From contig JAPDOI010000214.1 of assembly GCA_029168955.1 (NCBI GenBank), positions 1,166,508-1,230,507 on the forward strand: DNA of 64,000 nt, read 5' to 3'. Shown in pieces: positions 44,068 through 56,319 of this stretch. How positions within the stretch are numbered: position 1 is the first letter of the stretch; each line of letters opens with the position of its first letter. Under the pieces are notes generated by a model that saw only the letters and a list, made by a program, of their open reading frames with translations, had not been told where the DNA came from and made no database searches. The DNA is from Aplectana chamaeleonis (Eukaryota > Nematoda > Chromadorea > Rhabditida > Cosmocercidae). Both the position numbers and the translations under genes were made by a program.

Positions 44068-44588
44068 CTAAGAGTTTTGGCCGAGAAATCACCGCGAAAT
44101 AGCCGCGAAATGCCTGCTTGTCGCGTAATAGCCGCTAAATAGCCGCCAAATAAGGCTCGCCGCAAAATGGGCGAGAAATGGCCGCTAAATCATGCTCGCC
44201 GCAAACTAGCCGCCAAATAATGCTTGCCGCGAAATAGCCGAGAAACAATGCTCTCCAGGTACGGAGCATTCCAGAGGCATGATTTAGAGGTCAGCACCTC
44301 CGTCGGTTCAATAGCTTAAGTTTGAGGTAGTTGAACCCCGTTCAGCATCTGGAGACCCCGCCCAACCGCTGGCGGCCCCAGATGGTGGCTCGGCGAACCG
44401 TCGACGATTGCGTCTTGGGTAAATTTGTTTACTTCTGAAATATTCTCGGGTATATCTCGGCTCTCTCGGCTACATCTGGTCCGTTCCGTGAGAAGCCGAG
44501 AAATAGCCGGGAATTAGCCCGCCAGAAGCCGCAGCGGAGCCTGGTGGGCTAATTCCTGGCTATTTCGCGGCCAAAACTCTCAGAGAAC
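44068..44588. mobile_element. TIR element rich in AAATAGCCGC words
   Basis: The ends CTAAGAGTTTTGGCCGAGAA and TCGCGGCCAAAACTCTCAG are inverted. The interior repeats AAATAGCCGCC and AATGCTCGCCGC words, also found at 26920-27060 inside the hAT-like element. No coding frame supported. Confidence 0.65.
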
Positions 44589-45082
44589 CAACTAAGTTTC
44601 TCTTCGAAGTAAGGCTATAACGACAGAAAGCCTCATTGGTCTTCATAAAGTAGTCGAATCAGACATAATCATGAAAGAGTGAAAGGAACAGTGAGTCCAG
44701 GTCCAAGGCAGGAATCGGAAAAGCGAATTTGAAAGTTGTGACAAGCATGTTAAAGTAAAAATTCGTTCCGTTGGCAAAATATGTGATTTTCGCACTGAGG
44801 AGTAAACCTCCAAGCTGTGTAGTGTCACTTGTTCTGGTGCACGAAAAAATTCTTATCGACCAGATAGCCATCAATATATTTAACAGCACGAGTCTCCGCT
44901 GCTATATATGACTCATGATACAATTGCATCTTTTTTGAAAGAGGGTGAATCACGGGCAGCCGACTGGTACAGCAAATAAGGAATCATTGAAGAAAGGGTG
45001 TGAGGAATTACTTTATCGCGGGCGAAACTTTCTGTTTTCGATTCTGTTTTTGATTCTGAATCGTCTGATTCGTTTTCAGTTA
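44589..45082. other. No gene recognised
   Basis: A short stretch before copy 2 begins. Minus-strand frames of 61-76 codons overlap each other and have no splice or motif support. Confidence 0.4.
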
Positions 45083-45389
45083 CCTGGAATTAACGCTTGG
45101 TCGACTGATTCGTCCGTCAATCTTCTTTTTCTCGTGAGACCCCTCTAATTCGCGTTTTAAAAAAGTTAACTAGAGGTGTCGAATAAGCACCGCCTTAGTG
45201 GGGTAGCATATTGTAAAAAACAGCTGTACATGTTTCTTGTATATGTTATTGCACCACCGCTCTTTGAGAGCTCATTTTATGGAGGATTAAAACTCGCTAG
45301 GACAAGAGTGATCCTTTGGATAGCACCAACTCACTCTCACAAGGCAACTACTATTGGCCAAACAGGCCAATCTGATCGAAATTTACTTT

Positions 45390-46690
45390 TGTAGACTCAT
45401 GTCTCGACTCAGAGTTTGGATATGCCCTTCGCAGCTGCCTAGAACCCCTTTAAAAAAAGTTAGAAGCGTTTTTTCCCTGATTTTCGTACCCCTTGTACCC
45501 TCAGAAAAGCGCATAAATTTCACGAAAATCCGGAAACGGACCTCATAATTGAGTTGAGGGCCCAAAACAACCCCCCCCTAGGCAAAGTTTGAGTGGAAGC
45601 ACAATTCCCGAACTATGTGCAGACTGAAAGCGTTTTGGACTTGTACGGATTTTCGGTTCAGCTTTCAGTTAGGTATATCAATTACGGGGTACAGAAGGCG
45701 TTGAAGAAAAATATTCTAGATTTGACTCAAAATTCGCCCTGGAGGATTATTTGTGGTGCTGATCACGGATCTGAGATTCACTTATCGTTTTTTCAAAGTT
45801 TTCGACTAAATTTGTTCAAGGCTTCCCACCGGCAGAAAAAATTGAACGGCAAACTCGACTTTTGACTACATCCGGAATGTGACGAATCGTTCCTCTGGGG
45901 TTATTTGGAGTGCTTAACACGAATCTGATGTCAGTTTATCGATTTTTGACAGCTTACGGTAGATCACGATGGGTGTACTGTAGTTTGGTCAGAGTCTCAG
46001 ATTTGTCTCAAAGTTCCTATGTGGGGGTTATTTGGGGTGCTAAATATAGATTCGATGTCTACCTGTCGATTTTCGAATTATTGAGGTAGGTTTTGCCTAA
46101 TAAATGGCATGTTACTTACCGTAACCTACAGTAAACCTTGAGATTCGACAAGCAAACCCCAGATTCGTGTTCAGCACCCCCAGAGAACCCCTACGTACAT
46201 GTTTTCAGCACAATCTGGGAATATTTTCGAAAACAACCTGAAAGAAAAACCATAGGGGGTACACATAATGAGAATGGCGGCCCATGCGGCAGGCGTGCTT
46301 GGCAGGCGGCCGTCGCGTTCGCCGCTCTCGGACGAGCATGCGAAACGTCCCCACCGCCATCAACTACGAACGGGGCCGGCACCGGCTGGCAGCAAGCACT
46401 GCGCCGATCAATCAGCCCTGCAGACGGTGGGAGAGGGGACGGCCGTCGTTGAAATCCAACACTCGTTCGAGGGCGGCACATGCGACGCCCGACTGCCAAG
46501 CACGCCTGCCGCGTGGGCCGCCATTCTTCATTCGGGCACACTTTATGTACCTTGACGCAAAGCTTTAAAAACGCTAATAACTTTTTTCGGAGTGATCCTA
46601 GGCTGCTGCGGTGCGCATATTCGGACTTTACGTCCAAAATGGTTCTGGAAAAGTGCATTGCATTCGGAATGGTTAGTATGACTTAGTTCC
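45390..46690. mobile_element. TIR element of the GTTATTTGGGGTGCT family, copy 2
   Basis: This is the counterpart of 17140-18440. The nested GC-rich foldback is at about 46255-46550 and has an extra ACATGCGAC-like segment compared with copy 1. Confidence 0.6.
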
Positions 46691-47189
46691 CTTGTCGGAC
46701 AATAGGAACAGCTGACAGCTGACGAAAATTCGCCAATTTCTCAACAGCTGGAAGGCAGCTGTCATTTAGCCGGCCAATGGCAAATACGAGGCCGACAGTT
46801 GGCAAACAGTCGTCATGTCAGGTGATGCCAGCGGCGGTCGGCTTCCTAAAATCTGGGTGTCAAATTGCAAATAGCGGCCTTGAACCCGCCTTAAATTTAC
46901 CGAGTGCATGAAAACGGATCACTGCCACCTCTCACGAGCACTTCTTGATATTTTGCCCTCGCTATTTGAACATGGCTCTGTCCCTCATTTGGATCCGTTC
47001 GAAAACTGCTGTTCCGTTCCATAAATTCGAGTGGGGAATCAGTTTTGACACCAATCACATATAATCTTGTGAAATAACTTAGAAAAGAACGAATGTTGGA
47101 TTGATTCTTTATTCTAACATGATTTGAAAACCAATCAACTAGTGGTTTGGCACTGCTTGGCGGTCCTGGAATAAATGAAAATTAGTTTG

Positions 47190-48067
47190 TCATAAAGGTA
47201 ATGTATGGGGCTCATTCACCTGATTTCTTGGTGAAAACATGCAGACCAGTGTGAAGCGGTCCTCTTTTTCGTGATAGTTGCAGCCAATCTTGTAGTTGCC
47301 CGTAGTCATCTGCAGGACGAAAGTTTCAAAGAGTGCATGGCTTGTTTTATCGATTTTCTGAGCATAAGTCAAACGGAATCCAAACTAGAAGTAAGACTGC
47401 CATTAGTAATGAAAAAAAACTAATCCAAGACTTTGCACTAGTTTTACAGCTTTTGCCCATCGCGTTTGACAAGAGTTAAAAGGGGACAGAAAATCGTAGC
47501 ACACCTTCTTAGAGCTGCCTGAGGGTGGTGAGTTTCGTAAAAACCTCAATAGGTAACGGAGTCGATAAGACAGGTGCCGGTCAGCATTTTTATTCCCTGA
47601 TTTTGTAGCACAACGAAAGTGATGGAACGTAGGTTGGCGAAGAACGCCTTCCACATTCTGCACAAAACACAGGATTCTTTTAGCGAACACCGTTTTCGAA
47701 ATGCAAAATCTTGTCGTTATTTGAAGACTCTTCCTCTGTTTAAGTGGTCCAAAATCATCACTGGTAGCTTGAAATCATAGCCTTACCTTCTGAATGTGGA
47801 AATACCACACTCTGCCCGCTTCACGAAGAATATCTTCCACTCTGAGAGTCTGCTGTGCAGGACGTTTGAGCCTGTAACGCAACATTTAGATGTAATCTAT
47901 ACAGAACACTCGCTAGCTGTTTTTCAGGTGGAGATCTATGTTAGAAACAATTACTCTTCATAGACGAATACGACGTATACATCCGATTCAAGCCAAATCT
48001 TCCAGTAGCCGCCCGTGTAGCGCTTGGCCTTCTCTACAGACTTTCCCTCCAGTATACAGTCATACGT
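47190..48067 (-). pseudogene. CAP/SCP-like gene fragment, copy 2 (C-terminus altered)
   Basis: The exons correspond to copy 1: 48067-47955, 47871-47787 and 47384-47190. The last exon lacks seven bases just before the normal stop. The peptide therefore reads CMFSPRNQVNEP and continues about nine residues further than in copy 1. All three exons are otherwise open, so this copy may still be expressed with a changed tail. The family call is as tentative as for copy 1. Confidence 0.4.
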
Positions 48068-50283
48068 CTGAAAAGATCTGAATAGCGACATGAGTTTTAG
48101 AAAAACTGCTCATAATGCTCATTTCCATCACTTCCTCCAATCCGACAAAATTTGATGGGGAGAGGAGGAGACAAACTCCCCCATGTACAAGGGGGAAGTA
48201 AAACCGCCTACAATACCGCTCGCGACTTTAGGAAAAACGACGTTTTCGGCGCTTTTTTCCTTCGGAAAGCTCCGCTTTCTTATATCTTCGTTCAAAGTGG
48301 TCCATTTGTGTTGCCAGGGGCATAATTAGAATCAGCGTCAAGAGCTCTTCTACTTGAATTCACACATGTCTTACCCTGCAAACGAGGCATATAGGGTTAA
48401 CAGAATCAATCGAGTGTACGAAAACTGAAGCTAGACATCAAATTGGTGCAAATATTTGACTTCACCCGGCAAAAGCGCCGCGCTCTGTCCGGGCAAAAAT
48501 CTACACCAATTTGATGTCTAGCTTCAGTTTTCGTACAATTGATTGTGTTAACCCTACATGCCTTATCTGCCGGGTGAAACAAGTGTGAGCTCAAAATGAA
48601 GAGCTCTAGATGCTTATTCTAAATATGCCCCTGACATCCCAAACGACCACATTGGAAGAAGTTATGAGAAAGCGGCACTTTGCGGCTTAAAAAAGCACCG
48701 AAAACGCCGATTTTCCCAATGTCGTGGGCGGTATTGTATTTTCGAAAACTTTCTCGGTTGCTCAAACTTTATGGCACACGTTGGAGTCCGTTACAGCCTT
48801 GGCTAAAAAAGTATCTCTAAAGCGATTATCCATTCTTAGGATATGCATATAGCTGCTCTCATGCATTGAGACTATGACGGAAACACTTTGCGTACTCGGG
48901 AACAAGATCGAGTGTTTTCGCGCAGCCATAATGAGATCTTTCAGGTCGATATGTTTGCTAAAAATTGAAAAAGGTTTGGGAACTGACCAAACGATGCGGC
49001 ATATAGTGCGAAAGCTCTTCGAAGATACCCTGCCTTATGGCAGGACTCAGCCTCTCTTTCTCTTCTACACAATCTGGTAGATCCGCATGGCAGAAAAAAA
49101 AGACGGCACCGAACTGAAAGTAATGTATAAGAACTCGACTCCTTTGTGCGTTCCAGCAGCCACATTTTTATCGGCTTTCCGAAAAAATTCTCTAATTCCT
49201 AGTTCTCAAATAGAATCTGTTGCTTGCCGTGGACTTCGACATGCAATCTTGGGTATTGTCCCTTTACCACCAAGCTGATCGGCTGATTCAGTCAACATTC
49301 GTTTGGCTGAACCAAACAAATGCTGCCCAGGCAGTGAGTGGGGAGGAGCCGGTGGGAGCCGGCCTTTCGTTTGGCATAGCGAGGCGACCAGCGGCGGAGG
49401 CCGGCGCCAGCCAGCCATTTCTGCTGGTAGTGAATGAAACAGTTGTGAACATAAGTTATTCAAGAAATCCGCTGCGCGCAAAGTAGCTGCCACGTATATA
49501 TTAGAGCGTTTCACCGGATAATATCGATTTTCCAATTAACTCTTATATTTTCTTAGAGACGAGATGGTTCTAACTGCCTTTGGTATCAGACATTACATGA
49601 GGGGCAAGGTTTCCATAATCGATGAAAAAGTAAATTTCTGTCTAATCACAGAATTGCTATAACCATTTATTCGATTATTCGACTATTCGAATAAAAACTC
49701 AATTAATTGGCTGTGGCATGTTAATGAATAGACGAAACCCCACTTCTTTATGAAAAATGAGAACCTTTCACTTATCCTTTTGCGTGATAAAAAGTGCTGT
49801 TGAAACCATTCCGATCATGAAGAGAAAACTAAATTTATTCGGAAAAATCGATATTATTCGTTTGATATACATACTCTAGTATATATCCACGAGGGATCAC
49901 TTTTGCTAATATAACATTTGAATCTATCTTGACGTTAGCAGAAACTGGAAGTAATCGTGGAGATCTGTTTTTGGTTCGTTTACTACAATAAATGTCCTCA
50001 ATTTCGTCGAATCTCGTGGATTTCTTATCACCCTACCTACCCTGTAAGTCAATCGTTTCTGACAAAAATGATTTTCAGAACTTACTGCAAGAAGTGAAAG
50101 GAGAATTGAAGCCATCCGGAAATGAATACTTACGATCCACTGAGCTGAGCTTTTATATCGTTACTGAATTTCCCAAACGAGAATATCGAGATGTATCTTT
50201 ATTCAGCTGCATTTTGTGCAATGGCGAATCTAATAGAGTATCTCTTCATTCCATTTCCGCATCGCTTCTGGAGGACTGGTTAA

Positions 50284-50770
50284 AGGCAGTGTTCACGATG
50301 AGAATCGTTTTTCTGCTTTCCCACCTATCTTGAAGACGGTCCCATTCTGATTCCAATGATGTTTTTGGAATCGTACAAGACCTTCTGGAAACGGAGTCAA
50401 GGTCCCTCAAAGATTGAGCTAAGGAAACATGGTGGGCGAGTTGTCCGAGGCTTGTAACTTCCGTCTTCTGCAGCCGATGTATGCGAGCTGACCTGAGTAA
50501 AGAGACAAGTTGGGAATAAAGGGAAAAGAAGGGCTTTTGATCGGAAACCATCGCACATCTCGCAATCTCGAGCACTCATTTGTTCACGTCGGTGGGCGTG
50601 GAAAGTGCATCTGGGGTGTGACGAGCTGACGGGTATCCAACTCTGGGGCCGTAGGGGACCATTCCGAGCACATTTTTCTTAGTTTTTTCAACGATAGGGA
50701 CTGCGCTGGGCCCCACAGCTGCCGATCTCCACCAAAAAATCAGACATGGTTTTTATCGTGGATACTGCCT
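50284..50770. mobile_element. TTAA-flanked MITE, copy 2
   Basis: Same position and length as in copy 1, flanked by TTAA at 50280-50283 and 50771-50774. It therefore inserted before the two units were duplicated. Confidence 0.88.
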
Positions 50771-51379
50771 TTAACAACATCGATGCCAATGCAAAGCTTC
50801 GAGAATACCCCGAGTGTGAAAACTCAGCGCACTCCAACGGAATTTAATCGTCACTGCTCAATGGCTCCGAACCTAATCCCTAAACGCAGCGTTCACGATA
50901 AAACCATAGGTATTGAATGGGCGTGCTACTTGTTCATCAATTCTGGCTGCACTGATAATGATAGGGGACACTGCAGCATTCTCTAACCATTTTTTATGAG
51001 CGCTTAACAGTAATTTATCATTGTATGTACCAATAAAAGACCCATGAACAGCCAGTAAGCCCAACCGCTTGCTCTACCGTTGGTTTTTCGGCTTTCATGG
51101 GCACTTCAAAAAATTTAAAATGGCTGGATTCCTCAACTTCATGGTAGATTATCGATGGTTGGTAGTTTAGTCTGAAGCTGCTTGCGTAGAGATAAATCAC
51201 CAAATCCCTTTATCCGCAACATTTCGAGTCATAGGACCTTCATCAGGCGGCTGAAGTTCATAACATCACATCACATCCTATTCAGCAGAGATGAGAAGAT
51301 GATAAGGATTCATGAACGCACGCGTGGGTGGGCAGTTAAGGTTTTTGTTACTTGTGCGACCGGCTTGTAACCCACGTTC

Positions 51380-51656
51380 TGTGCTTCTCTGGGCCGAATT
51401 CCGGTCCGCAATTGCGTCTCGACACGTTTTGCGGCCTCACGCTCTTGAGTCAGTCGAAATTCCAGCGCCAAAGCAGACTCGCTATTTCTTTCTTATACAG
51501 TTTTCTTCAATTCTGTTCAGTTTCCAGTTGCTTAAACCCACCTAGAGTCAACAGGTCGGCGGCTGCGGCGCTGGAAACTCTTCCGACTCGAAAGCGCGCA
51601 GCCGCAAAGCGTGTTGAGACGCAATTGCGGGCCGGAATTTGGCTCAGAGAAGCACA
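51380..51656. mobile_element. Foldback MITE, TGGGCCAAATTCCGG family, copy 2
   Basis: Counterpart of 23131-23409 at the same place in the unit, with a few base changes (GGGCCGAATTC at the left end, TTGGCTCAGAG at the right). Confidence 0.7.
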
Positions 51657-53289
51657 GTAGATGGCAGATGACCCTTGTTGGTGGAATTGGTTGACGGGTC
51701 AAATGGGTGGTCAGTAGTCGATATCATCCTCTAATCACCTTGCAATGTCCATAATCTGTATGCCTCTCTCATCTCTTCCCGATTGTTCTGGGCGGTGAAA
51801 GCCATTCAATCTCCATTGCCTCCCGTACTTTCCGTTCGGCGGTGTCCGAAATGTTCATCTCGATGATGCTCCTTGTCATGGTAGGCAAACTGTCGTGGTG
51901 TCTTGTCAAGCTGTGCTGCTTTTTTTTACTTTAAAAAATACTTTGGCAGAAGTCTTCCAGTAGTCGCCTATAGTTACGATTTCTGCGTGACGCGGTCTGG
52001 CGGCATCTAGAGAGCAGTCACAGATAATATAGTGGTGCAATTCTATAAGAAATGTCGAAAAACCAGAAATTGATCGGAAATTTTTCGAACAAACAAAAAA
52101 ATGAAAACGGCTCTCCCAACGCGCGAATTACAAAGAAGATATCGAAGTGACAAGGTCGAGCGACTGAATTCAGGAAAAAAATCAAATTTCCAAAAAAATC
52201 AAAATTTCGCAAAAAAAAAATCAAAAAATTGGCCAACTGGACTTAGGTAGTTCTCTCTCCACCAATGGTGGATAATTCGTGAAGTCATCTATTGGAATGC
52301 ATTTGTCTCCAAGTGCTTTCGAAAGAGAAAAAAAGTTAAAAGCCAAGATTACAGCCTGTAGTGGATGGCGTTCATACTTTGGGTTGCTTATTAAGCATTA
52401 GCTCAAACTCGGGGAACGTATTTCATACCATACTGTCCTTCTCTGGGCCAAATTTCGGTCCGCATTTGCGGACTACGGTACGATTATCACGTGTCGTCAT
52501 GCGACACGTGATCACCGTGCTGGCAGAAGGGTGAATCGTGCCGGGACCAAGTGGGTGTCGCATGATGCAATAGCCGTAGTCCGCAAGTGCGGACCGGAAT
52601 TTGGCCCAGTGAGTGACAGTATGTATGCTCGTAAGTTTGCGCAAGCGTACAATAAGGAACCCAAGCCGTGTTTGCTCCACCTGGGCTTCTGACTCAGGAG
52701 AAAAACGGCTTTGAAGACCATTTTCGAGCAACTCAAAATAAAATGTAGCGTGAACTATTTCTGGCGTTATTCAGTCTATAAGCCTAGACAAAGTGTTTCC
52801 TATCATAAAGTTTCCGAGAAAATCGATACCACTTTCCTTGTTTTTTTTTTCTTTGGAGCAGGAAGTTGAAATTGAAGGATTCCATCTGGCCAATCATTGC
52901 GGCAGAGCGAAACAAACATTGTATCAGTGACGGATAAAAGTCAAATGTGCATGCTAAGCTAAATAAACAGAGTGGCATAATACAGAAAACTGCAGCTAAT
53001 ATAGAATTGCAGGGTCGCTATCAATCATATTCCGCTTTTTGAGGTGTCGATAGAAGTTCACTAACCCAAAGGTTTGAAACAATAAACATTATTTCTGAAT
53101 ACCAACAGGATCACGGCTCTCCGTTTCATAAATACACCAACACTGACGGGAAACTGCGATTTTTGGTACGAGTATTCGCTAAAAATCTTCACTGGCCTCC
53201 CAGTATGTGGTGGAACTATAATTGAAAAGAACAACACTGAGTATTCTGCTACTTACACAGCGAAAAAATATTTTTGACTACGGTTTATT

Positions 53290-53830
53290 ATGACTGCAGC
53301 ATTAATCCATGATAAAGATTTTAGGCTCGTTGACGTTACCGTGCTTCTTTCCACATGCATGATTTTGTATGGATGGGGTACCCGCAGGCTTTCTGTGAGG
53401 TTCCAGTTTGGAATGACTGAAGGACAGTTCAAAAGAGCGAAGCTAAGAGGTTTTTATTCACGAAATGATAGAGCGACTGAAGTGGATTATGAAGCTCTCC
53501 TGGGCATAGCTGGATCCCTTACGCCTCCTCTGGCAGCGAAACGGCCCATGCTACATTTTGCAGAAGCAGCACCGACCGTACAGCCACTACCCTACATATG
53601 TCGCCTTGACAATGGCTCTTCCTTCATCGAAATCCTTCAAATCAGAAACGAATGGATTCTTCTTCGACTCGGTATCGTTCTGAATCAGCTCCCCAGAGGA
53701 AGATTGTGTTCTCTCCGACGAAGAGGAATTGTAATCTTTTGTCAATTTTTCGTGAGATTCCATTGGATTCAACCCAGAGGCTGCAGCTTGTTCCGATTCC
53801 GGTTCACATTCAGGAGAGTAACTTAAGACC
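53290..53830 (-). other. Degenerate serine-rich frame in copy 2 (unrecognised)
   Basis: The minus-strand frame 53772-53587 reads MESHEKLTKDYNSSSSERTQ and on to LIQNDTESKKNPF. It is hydrophilic, as in coding linkers. The plus strand is also open for 178 codons over the same place. Copy 1 (30161-30343) has a stop and frame changes in the minus-strand frame, so at most one copy is functional. No family recognised. Confidence 0.25.
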
Positions 53831-55559
53831 TAGCTGAAGATGTAAAAAGTTGTAAGCTCGAGAAGGTCGTTTTCTGTACCTATTATACCTTCAGAAACGA
53901 GAATTAAGCTTTCAAAAATATGTAAACGGGCCTCACGACCCTGTTCAGCGCCCGAAATAACTCCCCTGAACAAAGTTTAGGTGAAATCACATTTTTCGAA
54001 ATATGGTCAGAGTAACAGACGGTGAGCTTTCCACCAACAATTATTGTTGGTCGAGCGTTAACTTCTACGGTGGGTTAACGGTAATTTGATAAAAGATTCG
54101 AATTTGACTCCAAATTCCTATGCGGTTGTTAATTGCGGTGCTAAATATGAATTTGATGTTCATTTGTCGACTTTCAATTTATTAAGGTAGATTCAGCTCT
54201 TATATGGCATGACACCTGCCGTGGCGTACATTAAATCCGCGAACTTCGACAAGCGGACCCCAGATTCGTTTTCCGCATCCCAATCAACCGCTATATGCAA
54301 GTATTGAGAAAATCCGGAAATTTTTTCAAAACACCTCGCCTGAGCACCCTTAACTTTTCTCGAAGTTTGAAAAACGCTTATAACTTCTTGGGACCAGCAG
54401 GTTCGGGGTGGGATACTATGCAGTTTGGCTAAGAGGCCCAGGAGAGTACCCTTCTCACGACGGAATCGAACCGCAGACGAGGAACACTGCGGACGAGTTG
54501 TACTGGGTAGAGCGGCTATTGGCTGTTGTGGGTTGACTGAGTATCATAGGGGCGGATGGAGGTACGCAGGGAGTTTCCGGGAATGACATTCCATTCTAGG
54601 CTTTGGCATAGTCACAGGCAGTGACTTGATTTTTATTTATTTTTTGTTTGTTATCCCTTTGTAGCATTTTTCGTTTCATCGTCGTATAAGTTGTTGATTG
54701 TGACTTATTTGAATTTTTCGTGGATAGGTTTAGAGTAGGGGTTTTTTAGGAGTTGGATTTTGTTTTGTTGTTTGCATTCTTGGGAAGAGTTAGGCTGGTG
54801 TGGGTTTTTATTTAATTGTTGGTTTCTGGGGTTGAGTTTTTAGCTTGGCGGGTTTCCATTTAGGGTTTTTGCCAGGGATTTGCTGTGGTAAGGGTTTGGT
54901 CTGGTTTGTCCTCATATCAGGTAGTTTTGTGTTTTCTTTTTTATTGGGTGGTCTGAGCTAGCGGTTTGTTTGGTTCCGTCGGGTTTTGTTCCTCACATTA
55001 GGTAATTTTGTGTACTCTTTTTATTGGGTGGTTTGAGGTAGTGGTTTGTTTGTGGTTAGTATTTCGTTTAGATTTGTTTTTCTAATCGGAATTTGGAAGC
55101 GGGTTGTTATTTAATTATGGTTGGATTGGATGTGTAAATTATTTGCTGATTTATTTTTACTAATTTCAGAAGTTGTGTTTATTGGGGAGTATTGGTTGTG
55201 CCACATTTGGTTTAGTGTTATCGTGCAGATTGGGTCCAAATCGGAAATGTGATATTCAGAGGTTGGGTGTTTGTAAATTGGAGTTAGGACTTTGCTAACA
55301 GTAAGAGCAATTTCTCTAAAAATTTCATAATTTGGTTTTTAGTCTGTTTAGCGGTGGCTATTTGCTTACCTCGTGTGATTTCTGTTTTTTGATGGTTCAG
55401 TTCTGGTGAAGCTGAATTTCATTTGGTTCTGTTTATTTCGGTCAGTGAGTGCCCTTTCTTGACGTTATATGAGTGAAAAAGCGAGTGGAGTGGAGAGATT
55501 TTAGTGGTAGAGATATCAAAATATACAACAGCGAGTAGTTGGAAAAAAAAATTCAGTAC

Positions 55560-56240
55560 TATGTACAATATGACCTGTCCAACTGGGGCAGGTAGTATCG
55601 AGTTGGGGGTTTCGATCCTTGCGCAAGTGGCAAAGGCATTGAGCCGGTGATTTTGGATTTGGTCGAGGAAAAGTTCAAGGGGAAGAAGTGGTTCCGTCAC
55701 CCAGTTCCTCAAGAATACAATGCCTATCACTGGCACATCCCGGGTTAAGGTTCCTGCAGATGAGTTGGTCAGATGGATTCGGGAGCTAGAGCACACTCAG
55801 GACGAATCGGGTTAGGAGGCGAAGAAGGAGAGAATAGAAAATCTCAATGGAGCACGAGAAGAAGGTCGACAGCTGTCGTCGGGGCATCTCGATATTCATG
55901 CCTGCGGATACTTTCGATAAGATGAACCAGTTATCTATCAGACAGACGACTCCGAGAAGTTGGTGGCAGAACAACTTTAGAAGTCAGCCTCGAGATCTCC
56001 GGAGATGAAGAGGAGTCAAGAGCCCCTCCGTGTGAGAGGGTATTCTAAGATAGCAGGATCGTGTGTGCTTTGCGCCCACCTCTCTTCGCATGTGAACAGT
56101 GAAGACTACAGTTCGCGTTTGCACTGTGACCCCAACATTTCGACGCCCTTTTCGCTCGCGGAGCAGGAACTCAAGTTCTCTATGGAGAGCCCTCAGAGCG
56201 AAACTTCGAGCAAACCCCATTCGTGCTCAGATTGTATTTA
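55560..56240 (+). pseudogene. Degenerate gag-like region of the PAT-like element
   Basis: The plus strand shows coding-like but broken frames (KWFRHPVPQEYNAYHWHIPG, VLCAHLSSHVNSEDYS). Stop codons occur at about 55744 and 55814. A gag function is inferred from its place before the reverse transcriptase. The 55419-55796 minus frame is a shadow. Confidence 0.35.
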
Positions 56241-56319
56241 AACTGCATATAAGCGGGACGCATGTTAGCCGATTGCCGTTTTACGAAAGGGTATCAGTGA
56301 TTTCGGAGCAGGTGGCTTT

